Source: Simmondsia chinensis (lineage: Eukaryota > Streptophyta > Magnoliopsida > Caryophyllales > Simmondsiaceae). From it: a stretch of 64,000 nt of DNA. Positions 21,836-32,285 of the stretch are shown piece after piece; the stretch's first letter is position 1; each line of letters begins with the position of its first letter. The position numbers were made by a program, and so were the translations under genes. The notes beneath the pieces are model-generated. The model made no database searches. It was not told the DNA's origin and worked only from the letters and a program-made list of their open reading frames with translations. Location of the stretch: positions 25,129,478-25,193,477 of the forward strand of contig JAGTTD010000015.1 in NCBI GenBank assembly GCA_018398585.1, read 5' to 3'.

Positions 21836-23955
21836 CTATTTGATACTTTATTAAAGGCTCCAGAAGAGCATATATCATGTTTCCTGAAGAAACAATAATT
21901 TTTGTAAGTATGGATATCTATTTAATTTTGAGATACCTATTGGGATATTTAACCAAAAGTTAACATACCCAAATGAGTTTTATTTTATGGCATGACTATT
22001 TGAGTCATCCGGGTATAAATATGGTTAAGAGAATCATTAAAATTCTCGCACCCATTGAAGAACTAGAAGATTCTTATATCGGGTGTTTCAAAATTGGTTG
22101 AAGGCTCCGGAAGAGCACGTGTTCTGTTCCCTAAAGGGATAAAACTAAACATAAGCGATGCTCTATTTTCCAGTAGATCACAGAAAAACTAGATCAGTTT
22201 TTGAGATACTCGTCACAATGGTTATCATACTGAAACAATAAATGAGGGCGATAAGGAATATCTTTATATTACATCGCTTACTTCAGGAAGAAAGAAAATA
22301 GTAGAAAAATTGCCAACACTTTCTTTCGGGTTATATTATATTGAATCAAATACAGTGGTTAAACAGAAGTTAACTGATTGTAAAATGTTCACCTTAGGGC
22401 ATGACCGTCTGGGCCATCCAGGTGTAACAATGATGAGAAAAAATTATTAAAATTTCTCATGAGCAATCATTAAAGAACTTGAAGATTCTTTCTCCTAATG
22501 ATATATCATGTGCTGCTTAAGGCAAAGTGACTATGTCATACTCAATTGAAATCAAGTTTAAGTCCCGTATACTGGAAGGAATACTATATGGGATATATGT
22601 GGGCCAATTATTTTATCACACGGACAATTTCGGTATGTTATGACATTAACAAAGGCCCCTACCCATTGGTCCCATGAGTATGATGCACATGTGATGTGGC
22701 ATTTGTTAAACTTCTTGCATTAATGATCCGACCATGAGCTCAAGTCGTGGATTGTATGATATTGCAGGAGAAATTACATCCCAGGAATTTAATGACTATT
22801 GTATAGAATGAATTGCCATATAGCCCGCGTACAGATAAAAAATGGTCTTCTGATTAAACGCCTGCAGCGAATTGTTAGACCATTATTATTGCCAACTTTT
22901 ACATGGGCACATGTTATGATATATGTTGAGGCACTAATTATGGATCTCCCCAGTATAACTTTCCTCAGACAAGATCAAGATATATATATATCCCATCTGT
23001 GGTAGTTTAAATACGAGCTGTACTCTTTTCCCTTTACAATAGTTTTTCCCATAGGGTTTTCCTGGCAAGGTTTTTAACAAGGCAGGCATATTTAGCTTGG
23101 ACATTGTGTCCCATTATAACGAAAAATTTTCAAAGGGGGAGTGTTGTAAATATTAGATATTTTTCGAGTACAAATTTCAGAGTCAAGTTTGGATATTATT
23201 AAATATCATAAAAAATTATAAATATGTAAAATACACAATTACATATATATACATATACATATATATAACTAGGTCTTTAAGCACAAATCAAATTGATGAA
23301 AAATCATCAGACACGGCCAACTAGGTCTGAACCATTCCCTGAAGTAAATGCTTCGACATATGACCAGCAGGAACATGGTCGATGTCGTAAATATGGACGT
23401 GGTCGGGGCCATGGACGAGGTTATAGTCACGGTCAAAATAATTGAAATTATGGTACCCAGAATGGACCAAAATTTAGGAAGTCCACTAATGACGAGGAAA
23501 TGAAGGAAAAAGAAAAACTATAGTTTTTTGTATTTTCGACTTTGCATATTCATGGCTGGTTAAATAACATACTTTTTATTACTCATTCATTATTTATATG
23601 GCCGGCTATGCTGCCTACTTATTATTAGTCATTCATACGGTCGACTATGCCATCTATATATTATCAGTTATTCATATAGCTATATTTCTTGGCCAATCTA
23701 TTTGATACTTTATTAAAGGCTCCAGACGAGTATATATCATGTTTCCTGAAGAAACAATAATTTTTATAAGTATGGCAATCTATTTAATTTTGAGATACCT
23801 ATTTGGATTGTTAACCAGAAGTTAACAGACACAAAAGACTTTTATTTTATGAAATGACTATTTGAGTCATCTGGGTATAAATATGGTTAAGAGAATCGTT
23901 GAAATTCTCGCACCCATTAAATAACTAGAATATTCTTATATCGGGTGTTTCAAAA

Positions 23956-24489
23956 TTGGTTGAAGGCTCCGGAAGAGCACATGTTCTATTCCCTGAAGGG
24001 ACAAAACTAAACATAAGCGAGGCTTTGTTTTCCAGCAGATCACAGAAAAATTTGATCAGTTTTCGAGATATTCATCGCAATGGTTATCATATTAAGACAA
24101 TAAATGAGGGCAATAAAGATTATCTTTATATTGCATCGCTCACTTCAGGAAGCAAGAAAATAGAGAAAAAATTATCAGCACTTTCTTCCGGGTTATATTA
24201 TATTGAATCAAATACAGTGGTTAATCAAAAGTTAACTAATTGCAAAATGTTTACCCTGTGGCATGACCATTTGGGCCATCCAGGTGTAACGATGATGAGA
24301 TTTCATATGCTGCCTGTGTTCAAGGCAAAATTTATTTCTATGTCATACTTAATTGAAATTGAGTTTGAGTCATATGTATCAGGGAGAATACTAAATGGGA
24401 CATATGTGGGCCAATCATTTTATCACATGGACCAATTTGGTATGATACTAATGGAGGCCTCTATTCGTTGGTTTTGTGAGTCTGGCTAA
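23956..24489 (+). pseudogene. copia-2 protease-end / GAG-pre-integrase fragment
   Basis: 177-codon open frame. It begins 'VEGSGRAHVLFPEGTKLNIS', continues 'NLISFRDIHRNGYH', 'SALSSGLYYIESNTVV' and 'FTLWHDHLGHPGVTMM' (GAG-pre-integrase, H...LGHPG). After residue about 115 the frame enters deleted integrase ('GTYVGQSFYH'). This module packages the zinc-binding start of integrase in copia pol. A diverged extra copy of the same module lies just upstream (23705-23940). Confidence 0.82.
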
Positions 24490-24780
24490 TACACTTGTGA
24501 CGTGGCATTTTGCGAAACTCCTTGCATAAATGATCCGACTATGAGCTAAAGTCGTAGATTATATGCTACTGCAAGAGAAATTACATCCCAAGAACGTAAT
24601 GATTATTGTATGGGATGAATTGCCATATAGCCCGCGTACAGATACAAAATAATTTTCTGATTAAACACCTGCAGCGAATTGTTAGACCTTTATTATTGCC
24701 AACTTTTACATGGGCACATGTTATAATATATGTTGCGGCACTAATTATGGATCTCCCCAGTATAACTTGTTTCGGACAAG

Positions 24781-24809
<29 letters not shown>

Positions 24810-24811
<2 letters not shown>

Positions 24812-26972
24812 ATCTATGGTTATATACTATATGTCCCAATTATGCCACCTCAATTAGAAAAGATGGGTCTAAATAAAGGGACTTGGAATTTATGATAAAA
24901 TATCTGGAGATATTAACTTAAAACATTTTACAACATAGTTTGCTGATTGTCAATTTGACAAAACAGGGTTTTCAGAATAAGGGGGAGAAATACGAAAGTT
25001 GGAAAATGAGAATTTAAGTGGAATGCATCATCCAACCAGAAGTTCGAAGAATTGTTCACCTGTAAATTATTACAAGCCAATTCACAAATGTATTCACTAA
25101 TGGAAAGAGGGTGATCAAATAATATGTCCACATTATAGATGCTCCTACTCGAATTAATATTCCAATCGAGCGATATTATAATATATTGAAAAATGCATCC
25201 ATTGCATGCCAGAGCGTGGTGGCTGTATCGGCTCCAAGATTTGAATCTGAGAAAGAATATAGAGCAATAGAAAAGATTGGTCCCTCTATTATGAAATTCT
25301 TGAGGAGATAAACTCTGCAGAGATAATAACATGTGTAAATGAAAATCCCTCAAGATTATTAGGTACCCGAAGCTACCTGAAACTGAGACTACTGAAATAG
25401 TAAAATTATTGAAATTATAATGATAAAGAGATCTCTATGAAATATGGGATATAGTGGAACCGAAATGAAAATTGATCAGATGTTTGTATATATAGTAGTT
25501 ACTCCCTAATCAAAGAAATTGAAACTCTTGAACTAGTGTTTGTTCAAGAATGCCAACAAAGAAATAATTGGCTAAAATAGAAAGACGCAATTCAGGCTGA
25601 ATTAGCCATGTGTATTTTTTTTTACCTAAAGTCCAAATGCCTAAAGAATAAAACTTATATGCTACATGTGAATATTGGTGCAGAAAATAATAAAGTGGTG
25701 AAAAGCACAATTTGTAGCCCGAGGTTTATCTTAGAGACTAGAAAATGTTGGGACATACATATGAGAAATAGATGCACTTAATCTGGCGGTCTCAATATGC
25801 GTCATTTATGTATCGGTAATAGCTTATTTGTACGATGATATTTATATGAAAATCCCTGAAAGACCAAGCATGCTAGAAACATATAGTTCAAAACTGCGGT
25901 ACATATCTATTGAAAGACAAATATGTTAACATCATCATAACTCCTGATGAGCTTAAAAAGGCTGTTACGTACCTAAACTAAGAACTCGAGATTGAGGATC
26001 TCGGAAAAGGAAAGATTTTGTTTCGACCTAAAGATTGAGCACTAATATGATAGAGTATTACTCTATTGGTCAACTCATACTAGTACGGTAATTGAGTATT
26101 TCATCACATTGTTTAGTGCCTCAATTTTGACCGCTTCCGGTCCTCAATGAGGTAACGAATAAATTCTTGACCCCACCATACCTTGGTTTAAGTGACGCAT
26201 TGATACAACTGTCATGCAACCAGATATGGCCTCTTTGGTCAGCTTGTCAGTAGTATGTGATATGTGGTTAAATGTTTATCTTTATGAATTAACTAGTATA
26301 CATTATTATATTATGTCAAACTTGCAATTAATAGGTATGCAAGTGTTGATCGGCATCCGGTAAGTGACAAGAATGCTATTTTGTTATATAATTATATTTT
26401 TATGTTTTGGCAATCGACTAACAATTGCAGTTACTACTAAAACACTTGCGTTTTATGAGCAAGTAGAGAATTGCTAACATCAAAGCCCTTTGTCCAATGA
26501 TCACGGGGAGTGCAACATTGAAGATAAGATGCATTGTTCAAGCGAAAGAGAGCTTATAGAACATGTGCGACTCCAAAAAAGTTCTTACTCTCATGCTTCT
26601 TGAAGAAAGATGAAGTACATGTTCGCTCAAAAACCTGGAAGAGTCATTCAAGAAAGTATCTAATACAAACTTTCAAGGAATTGGAACAAGATTGGCATTC
26701 ACGAAATTCGAGACATCCTTGATTAATGTCTGCCCATGAAGAGGAGTTAATTACGCACAGTACCTTTTTTCCTCTGCTATGCTTTTTCCCACTAGGTTTT
26801 TTTTCCTAGCAAAAGGTTTTTTAACGAGGCAGTTCTACAAGAGTATATAACTCGGACAATATACACTTTTAAGAGTGTTATGAAGCACACATATTTTTAG
26901 AAAGCGGACGTTACTAAACATATATCATCAAATTTCTTTGCACATGAGCATAAGAAGATGGGTGAAATAGAT
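24810..26972 (+). pseudogene. copia-2 integrase C-terminus, RT and RNase H
   Basis: 24810-25080 corresponds to the integrase tail ('ccaattatgccacc', 'aaaagatgggt'), 25380-26060 to RT (the 'DLKLYVDED'-like RT middle is lost; 'tttatatgaaaatccctgaa' = IYMKIPE near 25838), 26440-26560 to RNase H, then the family-specific insert with a second 3'-UTR-like block (26730-26850). Many stops. It is interrupted at 26972 by a small gypsy element and resumes at 29103. Confidence 0.78.
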
Positions 26973-27565
26973 TGTGACAAACCTAAAGGTTGGTAACGAG
27001 CTCTGATACCACTTTGTCACGAACCTAAGCCCGTGACTCGAATAGATTTTGGAAAAGAGAGAACGAAAGAGAGAAAGAGAGAAGTAGTGAAGATAGAGAA
27101 ATTAGAAGAGAGTTAGAAGAAGAGGAGAAGTTAGAAGTTAGAAGTTAGAAGGTTAGAGAAGGAGAAGAGAAATTTAGAGTTAGAAAAAGGGGGAAGGGGA
27201 AGTGACAGGTTTGAGAGGAGAGGAAAGAGGGAGAGATAATTTGAAATTAGTAACTTAAATTTTTCATGCTCAAAACTCAAATTAAAAGTGTATATATAGA
27301 AATTGGAGGGAAGGCCCAACCATCCCCCTAGGTCCCTAGACCCTACTCCTTAGCCCACATTTTAATTAATACTAATACATCGTTACAATTTAAATTAACC
27401 CTTTGCCTCCAATTTCACCCTAACCGGTTCCCTTCTAACTCCCAAATTCAAAATTCGAACTAATTTAAACTAATTTTTTTACTAATTAGTTTTACATTTT
27501 ACATTACAAAATAATAAAACTAAAAACGGGTTGTTCGGTACAAGGTCACGGCTAGGGTCGTGACA
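26973..27565 (-). repeat. 3' LTR of the small gypsy element
   Basis: 593 bp. On the minus strand it runs TGTCACGACCCTAGCC to GTTTGTCACA. Near the end it contains 'AGTGGTATCAGAGCTC', a primer-site sequence inside the LTR (27003-27018). It has polypurine 'gaagttagaagttagaag' repeats whose number differs from the other LTR. Confidence 0.9.
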
Positions 27566-28417
27566 AACCCTTCCCCTTGAAAGCATCCTTGTCCTCAAGG
27601 ATGTCATGTGGGTTGATCTCCTTGTGCCAATCCCGGTTCTTGGAAATCGTTCCCATACTCCCGCTTTGACCTTGATCTTTTTGATGTCCCTTCGAGAGGT
27701 CATAGACTTGAGATGGTGAGCTTGACACGGTTTTGCTATGGGTTGCTGTGGGACTTGGGACATGGTTCGATTGTCATTGTCCCGTTTACCGTGGCCATGG
27801 TCTTGGTTGTCATTGCCTTGTTTGCCTTGCCCTTGGTTGTCATCCCGTGCCCCTAGTGTGCGGTTTGGCATGGGAGGGGTGTTTAGCTCAAGTGGATGTG
27901 GTGGGCTCGGGAAAAGCCCAACTTTCTCGACTTGGTCGTGGTTGTTGGTTCCACTCTCATCACCTTGCATGACATCATCTTGGACAATCTCTAGTGAAGC
28001 AATCGGTATCTCCTTTGGCAAGACCTTTGGTGTGGCCTCTGATATGACCCTTGGTGAACCAGTGGGCATGACCTTCGGTGGGACCTTAGGTAGTACCTTC
28101 TGTTTCTCCTCAGCAACATCACTATTTGAACTAATCTTCGCCATAACCTCACACCCCGGTTGAGGTTGTGGTGGAAGTTCAAACTTCACACCATGGCTAG
28201 CACAGAGTCGAGCTATGGCATCGGCTAGGGCCCTAATGTCCGCCCCCATGTTTGCCATGGTGGCCTTTATCTCGGTGCTTGTTCGGCTTTCTTGCTCAAC
28301 ATGCTCCTCCATTCGGTCCATTCTTTCCTCCAAGGGGACCAACCTTCTGTCCACTGCGTTGACCCACTCGTTGGTCTCGGTGTGACCGGTTGGTGGCATG
28401 CTTCTAGAAATAGCCAT
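27482..28417 (-). CDS. gag N-terminal protein of the small gypsy element
   Basis: 311 codons, the longest clean frame apart from the copia-2 RT. The start ATG lies about 90 bp after the primer site. Residues about 20-75 are a predicted coiled coil ('VPLEERMDRMEEHVEQESR', 'IKATMANMGADIRALADAIA'), usual for the start of plant gypsy gag. A Pro/Val-rich linker ('VLPKVPPKVMPTG') and an Asn/Gln/Asp/His-rich stretch (about 195-220) follow. From about residue 255 the frame reads sequence from the pol 3' end and then the 3' LTR, so the last 60 or so residues are fusion sequence. No capsid domain or zinc knuckle is present. Possibly translatable; role unknown. Confidence 0.62.
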   Translation of the reverse strand: MAISRSMPPTGHTETNEWVNAVDRRLVPLEERMDRMEEHVEQESRTSTEIKATMANMGADIRALADAIARLCASHGVKFELPPQPQPGCEVMAKISSNSDVAEEKQKVLPKVPPKVMPTGSPRVISEATPKVLPKEIPIASLEIVQDDVMQGDESGTNNHDQVEKVGLFPSPPHPLELNTPPMPNRTLGARDDNQGQGKQGNDNQDHGHGKRDNDNRTMSQVPQQPIAKPCQAHHLKSMTSRRDIKKIKVKAGVWERFPRTGIGTRRSTHMTSLRTRMLSRGRVCHDPSRDLVPNNPFLVLLFCNVKCKTN

Positions 28418-28490
28418 TTATTTTTTTGGTTCGGTTTTAACCGAATGGGAATGTTAAGAATAGGATATTCCCTCTTCGATCAGAAGATGG

Positions 28491-28504
28491 CTTTGATACC
28501 ACTT
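28491..28504 (-). other. primer-binding site of the small gypsy element
   Basis: Minus strand: AAGTGGTATCAAAGCC follows the LTR end TGTCACA. It matches the initiator Met tRNA 3' end (TGGTATCAGAGC) with one change. A better match (TGGTATCAGAGC) lies 41 bp upstream inside the LTR (28532-28543). Confidence 0.85.
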
Positions 28505-29097
28505 TGTCACAAACCTAAAGGTTGGTGATGAGCTCTGATACCACTTTGTCACGAACCTAAGCCTGTGACTCGGATAGATTTTGGAAAAGAGAGAACGAGC
28601 GAGAGAAAGAGAGAAGTAGAGAAGATAGAGAAATTAGAAGAGACTTAGAAGAAGAGGAGAAGTTAGAAGTTAGAAGGGGAGAGGTTAGAGAAGGAGAAGA
28701 GAAATTTAGAGTTAAAAAAAGGGGGAAGGGGAAGTGACGGTTAGAGAGGAGAGGAAAGAGGGAGAGATAATTTGAAATTAGTAACTTAAATTCTTCATGC
28801 TCAAAACACAAATTACACGTGTATATATAGAAATTGGAGGGAAGGCCCAACCATCCCCCTAGGTCTCTAGACCCTACTCCTTAGCCCACATTTTAATTAA
28901 TACTAATACATCATTACAATTTAAATTAACCCTTTGCCTTCAATTTCACCCTAACCGGTTCCCTCCTAACCCCCAAAATTCAAATTTTGAACTAATTTAA
29001 ACTAATTTTTTTACTAATTAGTTTTACATTTTATATTACAAAATAATAAAAGCAAAAACGGGTTGTTCGGTACAAGGTCACGGCTAGGGTCGTGACA
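28505..29097 (-). repeat. 5' LTR of the small gypsy element
   Basis: 593 bp, the promoter copy. It has 'gtgtatatatagaa' (TATA-like, plus-strand 28819-28832) and embeds a primer-site copy at 28532-28543. By eye it differs from the 3' LTR at a few dozen positions, so insertion was not very recent. Confidence 0.9.
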
Positions 29098-29102
29098 TAG
29101 AT

Positions 29103-29390
29103 GTTCATCAAGTTCGCTGAAGTGAGAACATAGGAGATTTGTTCACGAAAGCATTGCCAACATCAATTTTTGAGAAATTAGTTAATAAGGTCGGTATGTG
29201 TCGACTCCGAAATGCCTCTCACTAATATGTTCACATGAGGGGAGGTTAAATATGAGCTGTACTCTTTTTTTTTCGCTATTATTTTTCCCACTGGGTTTTC
29301 CTGGCAAGATTTTTAGCGAGGCAGGCATATTTAGCTTGCACACTGTGTCCCGTTATAACGAAAAATATCCAAAGGAGGAGTGTTTTGAAT
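29103..29390 (+). pseudogene. copia-2 RNase H end and 3' UTR
   Basis: Continues 26972 after the nested element: 'gttcatcaagttcgctgaag' = the usual 'VHQVRS.E' block, then 'ttcacgaaagcattgccaac' (FTKALPT). The 3' UTR has 'gagctgtactct' and 'ctgggttttcctggcaag' and ends in the polypurine tract 'aaaggaggag'. Confidence 0.85.
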
Positions 29391-29838
29391 ATTGGATATT
29401 TTTTGGGAACAAATTTTATAGTCGAGTTTGGATATTATTAAATATCATGAAAAATTAGAAATTATGTAAAATACCTATTTACGTATATATACATATACAT
29501 ACATATAAATGGGTATTTAAGCATAAATTAAATTGTGACACTTGTCACAATATAAGCCATCCAAAAAGGATGACTCATCCCTTCCCCTTATATATATATA
29601 TATACACACATAGCAACACACAACAACAGAAAGGGGAAAAAAAAGAAAAGAAAAAGGAGAGAAAGAAAAGAAAAGAAAAGGAAGAGAAAAGAGAAAAAAA
29701 TGAGAGAAAAAAAAAGAAAATTATAAATAAAATAATCTTATTCTGATATAAAATACTTGTTATTTTTCATCAATTATATTTGGGTTTGTCTTGTTATTAC
29801 CTTCTTATGGAGTATAATATCTCTATAGTTTTATAACA
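29391..29838 (+). repeat. copia-2 LTR class A, full length
   Basis: 448 bp, TGTTTTGAATATTGG to TTTATAACA. Includes a perfect inverted repeat ATTGTGACAcTTGTCACAAT-type at 29532-29551, an AT run before the purine-rich R region (29630-29720) and is followed by the primer site. It serves both as 3' LTR for the copy on its left and 5' LTR for the one on its right. Confidence 0.9.
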
Positions 29839-29944
29839 CATTATCAGCACGAGTCTCTAGCCAGCTGATTGTTCTATATTCAAGGTAAGTTTTTTTTCCT
29901 AATCTTTGTGATTTAAAATTTTACTAACTTCGAGTTTACTTTTT

Positions 29945-30265
29945 TTGATATATCAGGCAAAAAATTATTTGCCTTTGACCCTTAATGTTGGGGTTCATCC
30001 TGATGCTGTGAATCTCGGACAATTAAAAAGGGATAATAGCGCATCCCTACAGGATACTGTTAAAGCAATGATATTTCTCAGGCATCATATCCACGAAGGA
30101 TTGAAAGCCGAGTATCTTACTGTAAGGGACCCGCTTGTCCTTTGGTTTAATTTACAGGAGAGGTTTGATCACCAGAAATATGTGATCCTCCCTAAAGCTC
30201 TCTATGAATGGATTAACCAGTATACATCATTATGTTATGTCAAACTCACAGTTGATTTTGTATGA
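29945..30265 (+). pseudogene. copia-2 gag, N-terminal half
   Basis: 106-codon frame with 'GVHPDAVNLGQLKRDN', 'AMIFLRHHIHEGLKAEYLTV' and 'LVLWFNLQERFDHQKYVIL', the UBN2-type copia capsid. At about 30220, within 'gaatggatt', it fuses to sequence from the RT/RNase H junction (compare 34312-34380). The join is at a shared 'atggatt', which suggests microhomology or template switching. Confidence 0.85.
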
Positions 30266-31205
30266 AGTGTTGGTTATTTATTTGAACCACACAAGGTAAG
30301 TGATAAAGTGTGATATTTTTTTTATATAGCTATATTGCTATGCTTCGGAAATCACTAACAATTGCAACTACTATCGAGACACTTGCACTTTATGAGCAAG
30401 TAGAGAATTGGTAACATTAAGGCCCTTGATCCAACTTATTTTAAGCTTCCAATGATCAAGGGGAGCCCAATAGTATCATATGAAGATAAGTCTGTATTGC
30501 TCAAGCAAAAGAGACTTCATAGAGCTAGTGCACTTCAAAGAAATTCTTTTTACTCTCAAGCTTCTTGAAGAAATATGAAATACATGTTCGCTCAAAAACC
30601 TGGAAGAGTTATTCAAGAAAACATCTACTACAAACTTTCAAAAAATTGGCACAAGATTCACATTCGCCAACTCCGAGACATCCATCATTAATGTGCGTCC
30701 CTGAAGAGGAGTTAATTACGCACTGCCCTCTTTTTCTTCTGCTATGGTTTTTCCAGCTAGATTTTTTCCTAGCAAAAGATTTTTTAACGAGGACGTTCAA
30801 CTCGGACATTATACATTTTCAAGAGTGTTAGGTCCAGCACATATTTTAAGAAAGGCGACGAAAAAAAAGATATCTCTTCAACGTTCTTCTTTACACACGA
30901 GTTTTAGAAGATGGGTGAAATAGATGTTCAACAAGTTCGCTCAAGTGAGAATTTGGCAGATTTGTTCACGAAGGCGTTGCCAACATCAAATTTTGAGAAG
31001 TTAGTTCGTAAGATTGATATGCGTTGACTCAAAAACATCCCTTACTAATATGTTCACATGAGGAGGAGTTAAATACGAGCTGTACTCTTTTTCCCTTCGT
31101 TGTGGTTTTTTGCCACTAGGTTTTCCTGGCAAGGTTTTTAACGGGTCTAGCGTATTAAACTCAGACACTGTGTCCCGTTATAATGGAAAATATCCAAAGG
31201 GGGAG
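30233..31205 (+). pseudogene. copia-2 RNase H end, insert and 3' UTR
   Basis: Order: RNase H piece (30370-30500), the family insert with the 3'-UTR-like duplicate (30560-30830), RNase H tail ('ttcacgaaggcgttgccaac', about 30965), true 3' UTR and polypurine tract (31050-31205). All frames are broken. Confidence 0.8.
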
Positions 31206-31418
31206 TGTTGTAAATATTGGATATTTTTCGGGTACAATTTTAGGCTCGAGTTTACATATTATTGAATATCATGAAAAACTAGAAATTATGTAAAATATCT
31301 ATTTACGTATCTGTACATATACATAAATAGGTATTGTTAAAACACATGTAAAAGGGTCATGTGTCATCGCATGAATAAACATGTGATGACTAATCCCTCA
31401 TTTATTTTCTGTATATTA
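31206..31418 (+). repeat. copia-2 LTR class B, 5' part
   Basis: Starts TGTTGTAAATATTGG after AAAGGGGGAG. Class B is told by 'aaaacacatgtaaaa' and the near-palindrome around 'catgaataaacatgtgatga'. It breaks off at about 31418 in 'ttctgtata', where an inverted gag begins. Confidence 0.85.
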
Positions 31419-31719
31419 AACCAAAGGACAAGCGGATCCTTTACAGTAAGATACTCTGCTTTCAATCCTTTGTGGATATGATGCCTGAGAAATATCATTG
31501 CTTTTGCGTGATTCAGTGGGGATGCACTATTACCCCTTTTTAATTGTACCAGGTTCACAGCATCAAGGTGAACCTCAACATTAAGGGTCCAAGGCAAACA
31601 ATGTTTTTTTTTTGCCAGACATATCAAAGGCAGTAAACTCAAGGTTAGTAAAATTATAAATCACAAAGATTAGGAAATAACAACTTACCTTGAATATAGA
31701 ACAATCAGCTGGTTAGAGA
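31419..31719 (-). pseudogene. copia-2 gag fragment, inverted
   Basis: Minus-strand gag with 'LNVEVHLDAVNLVQLKRGN' and 'AMIFLRHHIHKGLKAEYLTV'. It is a mirror copy of 29945-30150 and forms, with the next LTR, one arm of a large inverted repeat. Confidence 0.85.
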
Positions 31720-31734
31720 CTAGTGCTGATAACG

Positions 31735-32201
31735 TGTTATAAAATTATAGAGATATTATACTCTATAGAATGGTAATAAAGAGACAAATCTCAATATAAT
31801 TAACGAAATATAACAAGTATTTTGTATCAGAACGAGATTATTTTATTTATAATTTTCTTTTTTTTTACTCTCTTTTTTTTTCTCTTTTCTCCTCCTTTTC
31901 TTTTCTTTTCTTTTCTTTCTCTCCTTTTTCTTTTCTTTTTTCCCCTTGCTATTGTTGTGTGGTTTTGTGTATGTATATATATAAAAAGGGAGAAGGGATG
32001 AGTTATCCTCTTTGGATGGCTTGTATTGTGACAAGTATCACAATTTGATTTGTGCTTAAATAGCTATTTATATATATATATATGTATATGTATTTATAAG
32101 TAAATAGGTATTTTACATAATTTTTAATTTTCTATGATATTTAATAATATCCAAACTCGACTCTGAAATTTATACCCAAAAAATATCCAATATTTACAAC
32201 A
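31735..32201 (-). repeat. copia-2 LTR class A, full length, inverted
   Basis: 467 bp, TGTTATAAAA to TTTACAACA on the plus strand. Preceded by the primer-site complement (31720-31734). The class A inverted repeat is at 32025-32044 with one mismatch. The K-rich minus frame in 31843-32034 is only the purine tract of the R region. Confidence 0.88.
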
Positions 32202-32285
32202 TGAGTTATTATGTATATGCATGTATACGTAAATAGGTATTTTAGATTATTTCTAATTTTCTATGACATTTCTAATATCCTAACT
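32202..32285 (-). repeat. copia-2 LTR scrap
   Basis: A short minus-strand piece of LTR ('acgtaaataggtatttta', 'ctaattttctatgacattt') ending where plus-strand integrase begins. Confidence 0.7.

Larger units (their letters stand above)
21233..24780 (+). repeat. copia-2 tandem array, about 1.9-kb unit
   Basis: Two unit starts at 21233 and 23142: truncated class A LTR (about 160 bp), gag C-terminal part with RGG-like coding, a 'ggctatgccgcc' minisatellite, a duplicated protease/GAG-pre-integrase module, integrase piece, AT run. In the first unit the 3' UTR follows (22995-23140) and the next LTR begins; the second passes into RT at 24810. Both units have the same abnormal LTR-to-gag junction ('gcacaaat.aaatt' then 'gaaaaatcatcagacac', 21394 and 23294), so one rearranged copy was duplicated in tandem. 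Confidence 0.82.
26973..29097 (-). mobile_element. 2.1-kb non-autonomous gypsy element (gag only)
   Basis: Flanked by perfect TAGAT duplications (26968-26972 and 29098-29102). Identical-length LTRs of 593 bp (26973-27565 and 28505-29097) bound a 939-bp interior that holds one minus-strand gag frame and, fused to it, the extreme 3' end of a gypsy pol ('atccttgaggacaaggatgc'). Protease, RT and integrase are absent, so it must have moved with proteins from another element. It interrupts a copia-2 RNase H region. LTR ends TGTCACGACC are typical of some plant gypsy families. Confidence 0.92.

Noticed and set aside
27733..28163. Plus-strand frames of 79 and 141 codons as genes
   Set aside because: They lie opposite the 311-codon gag of the small gypsy element, are rich in W/C/H codon shadows and have no domain.
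31843..32034. Lys-rich frames (also 19752, 40711, 54937)
   Set aside because: Purine-rich R region of the LTR or low-complexity linker; no independent gene signal.
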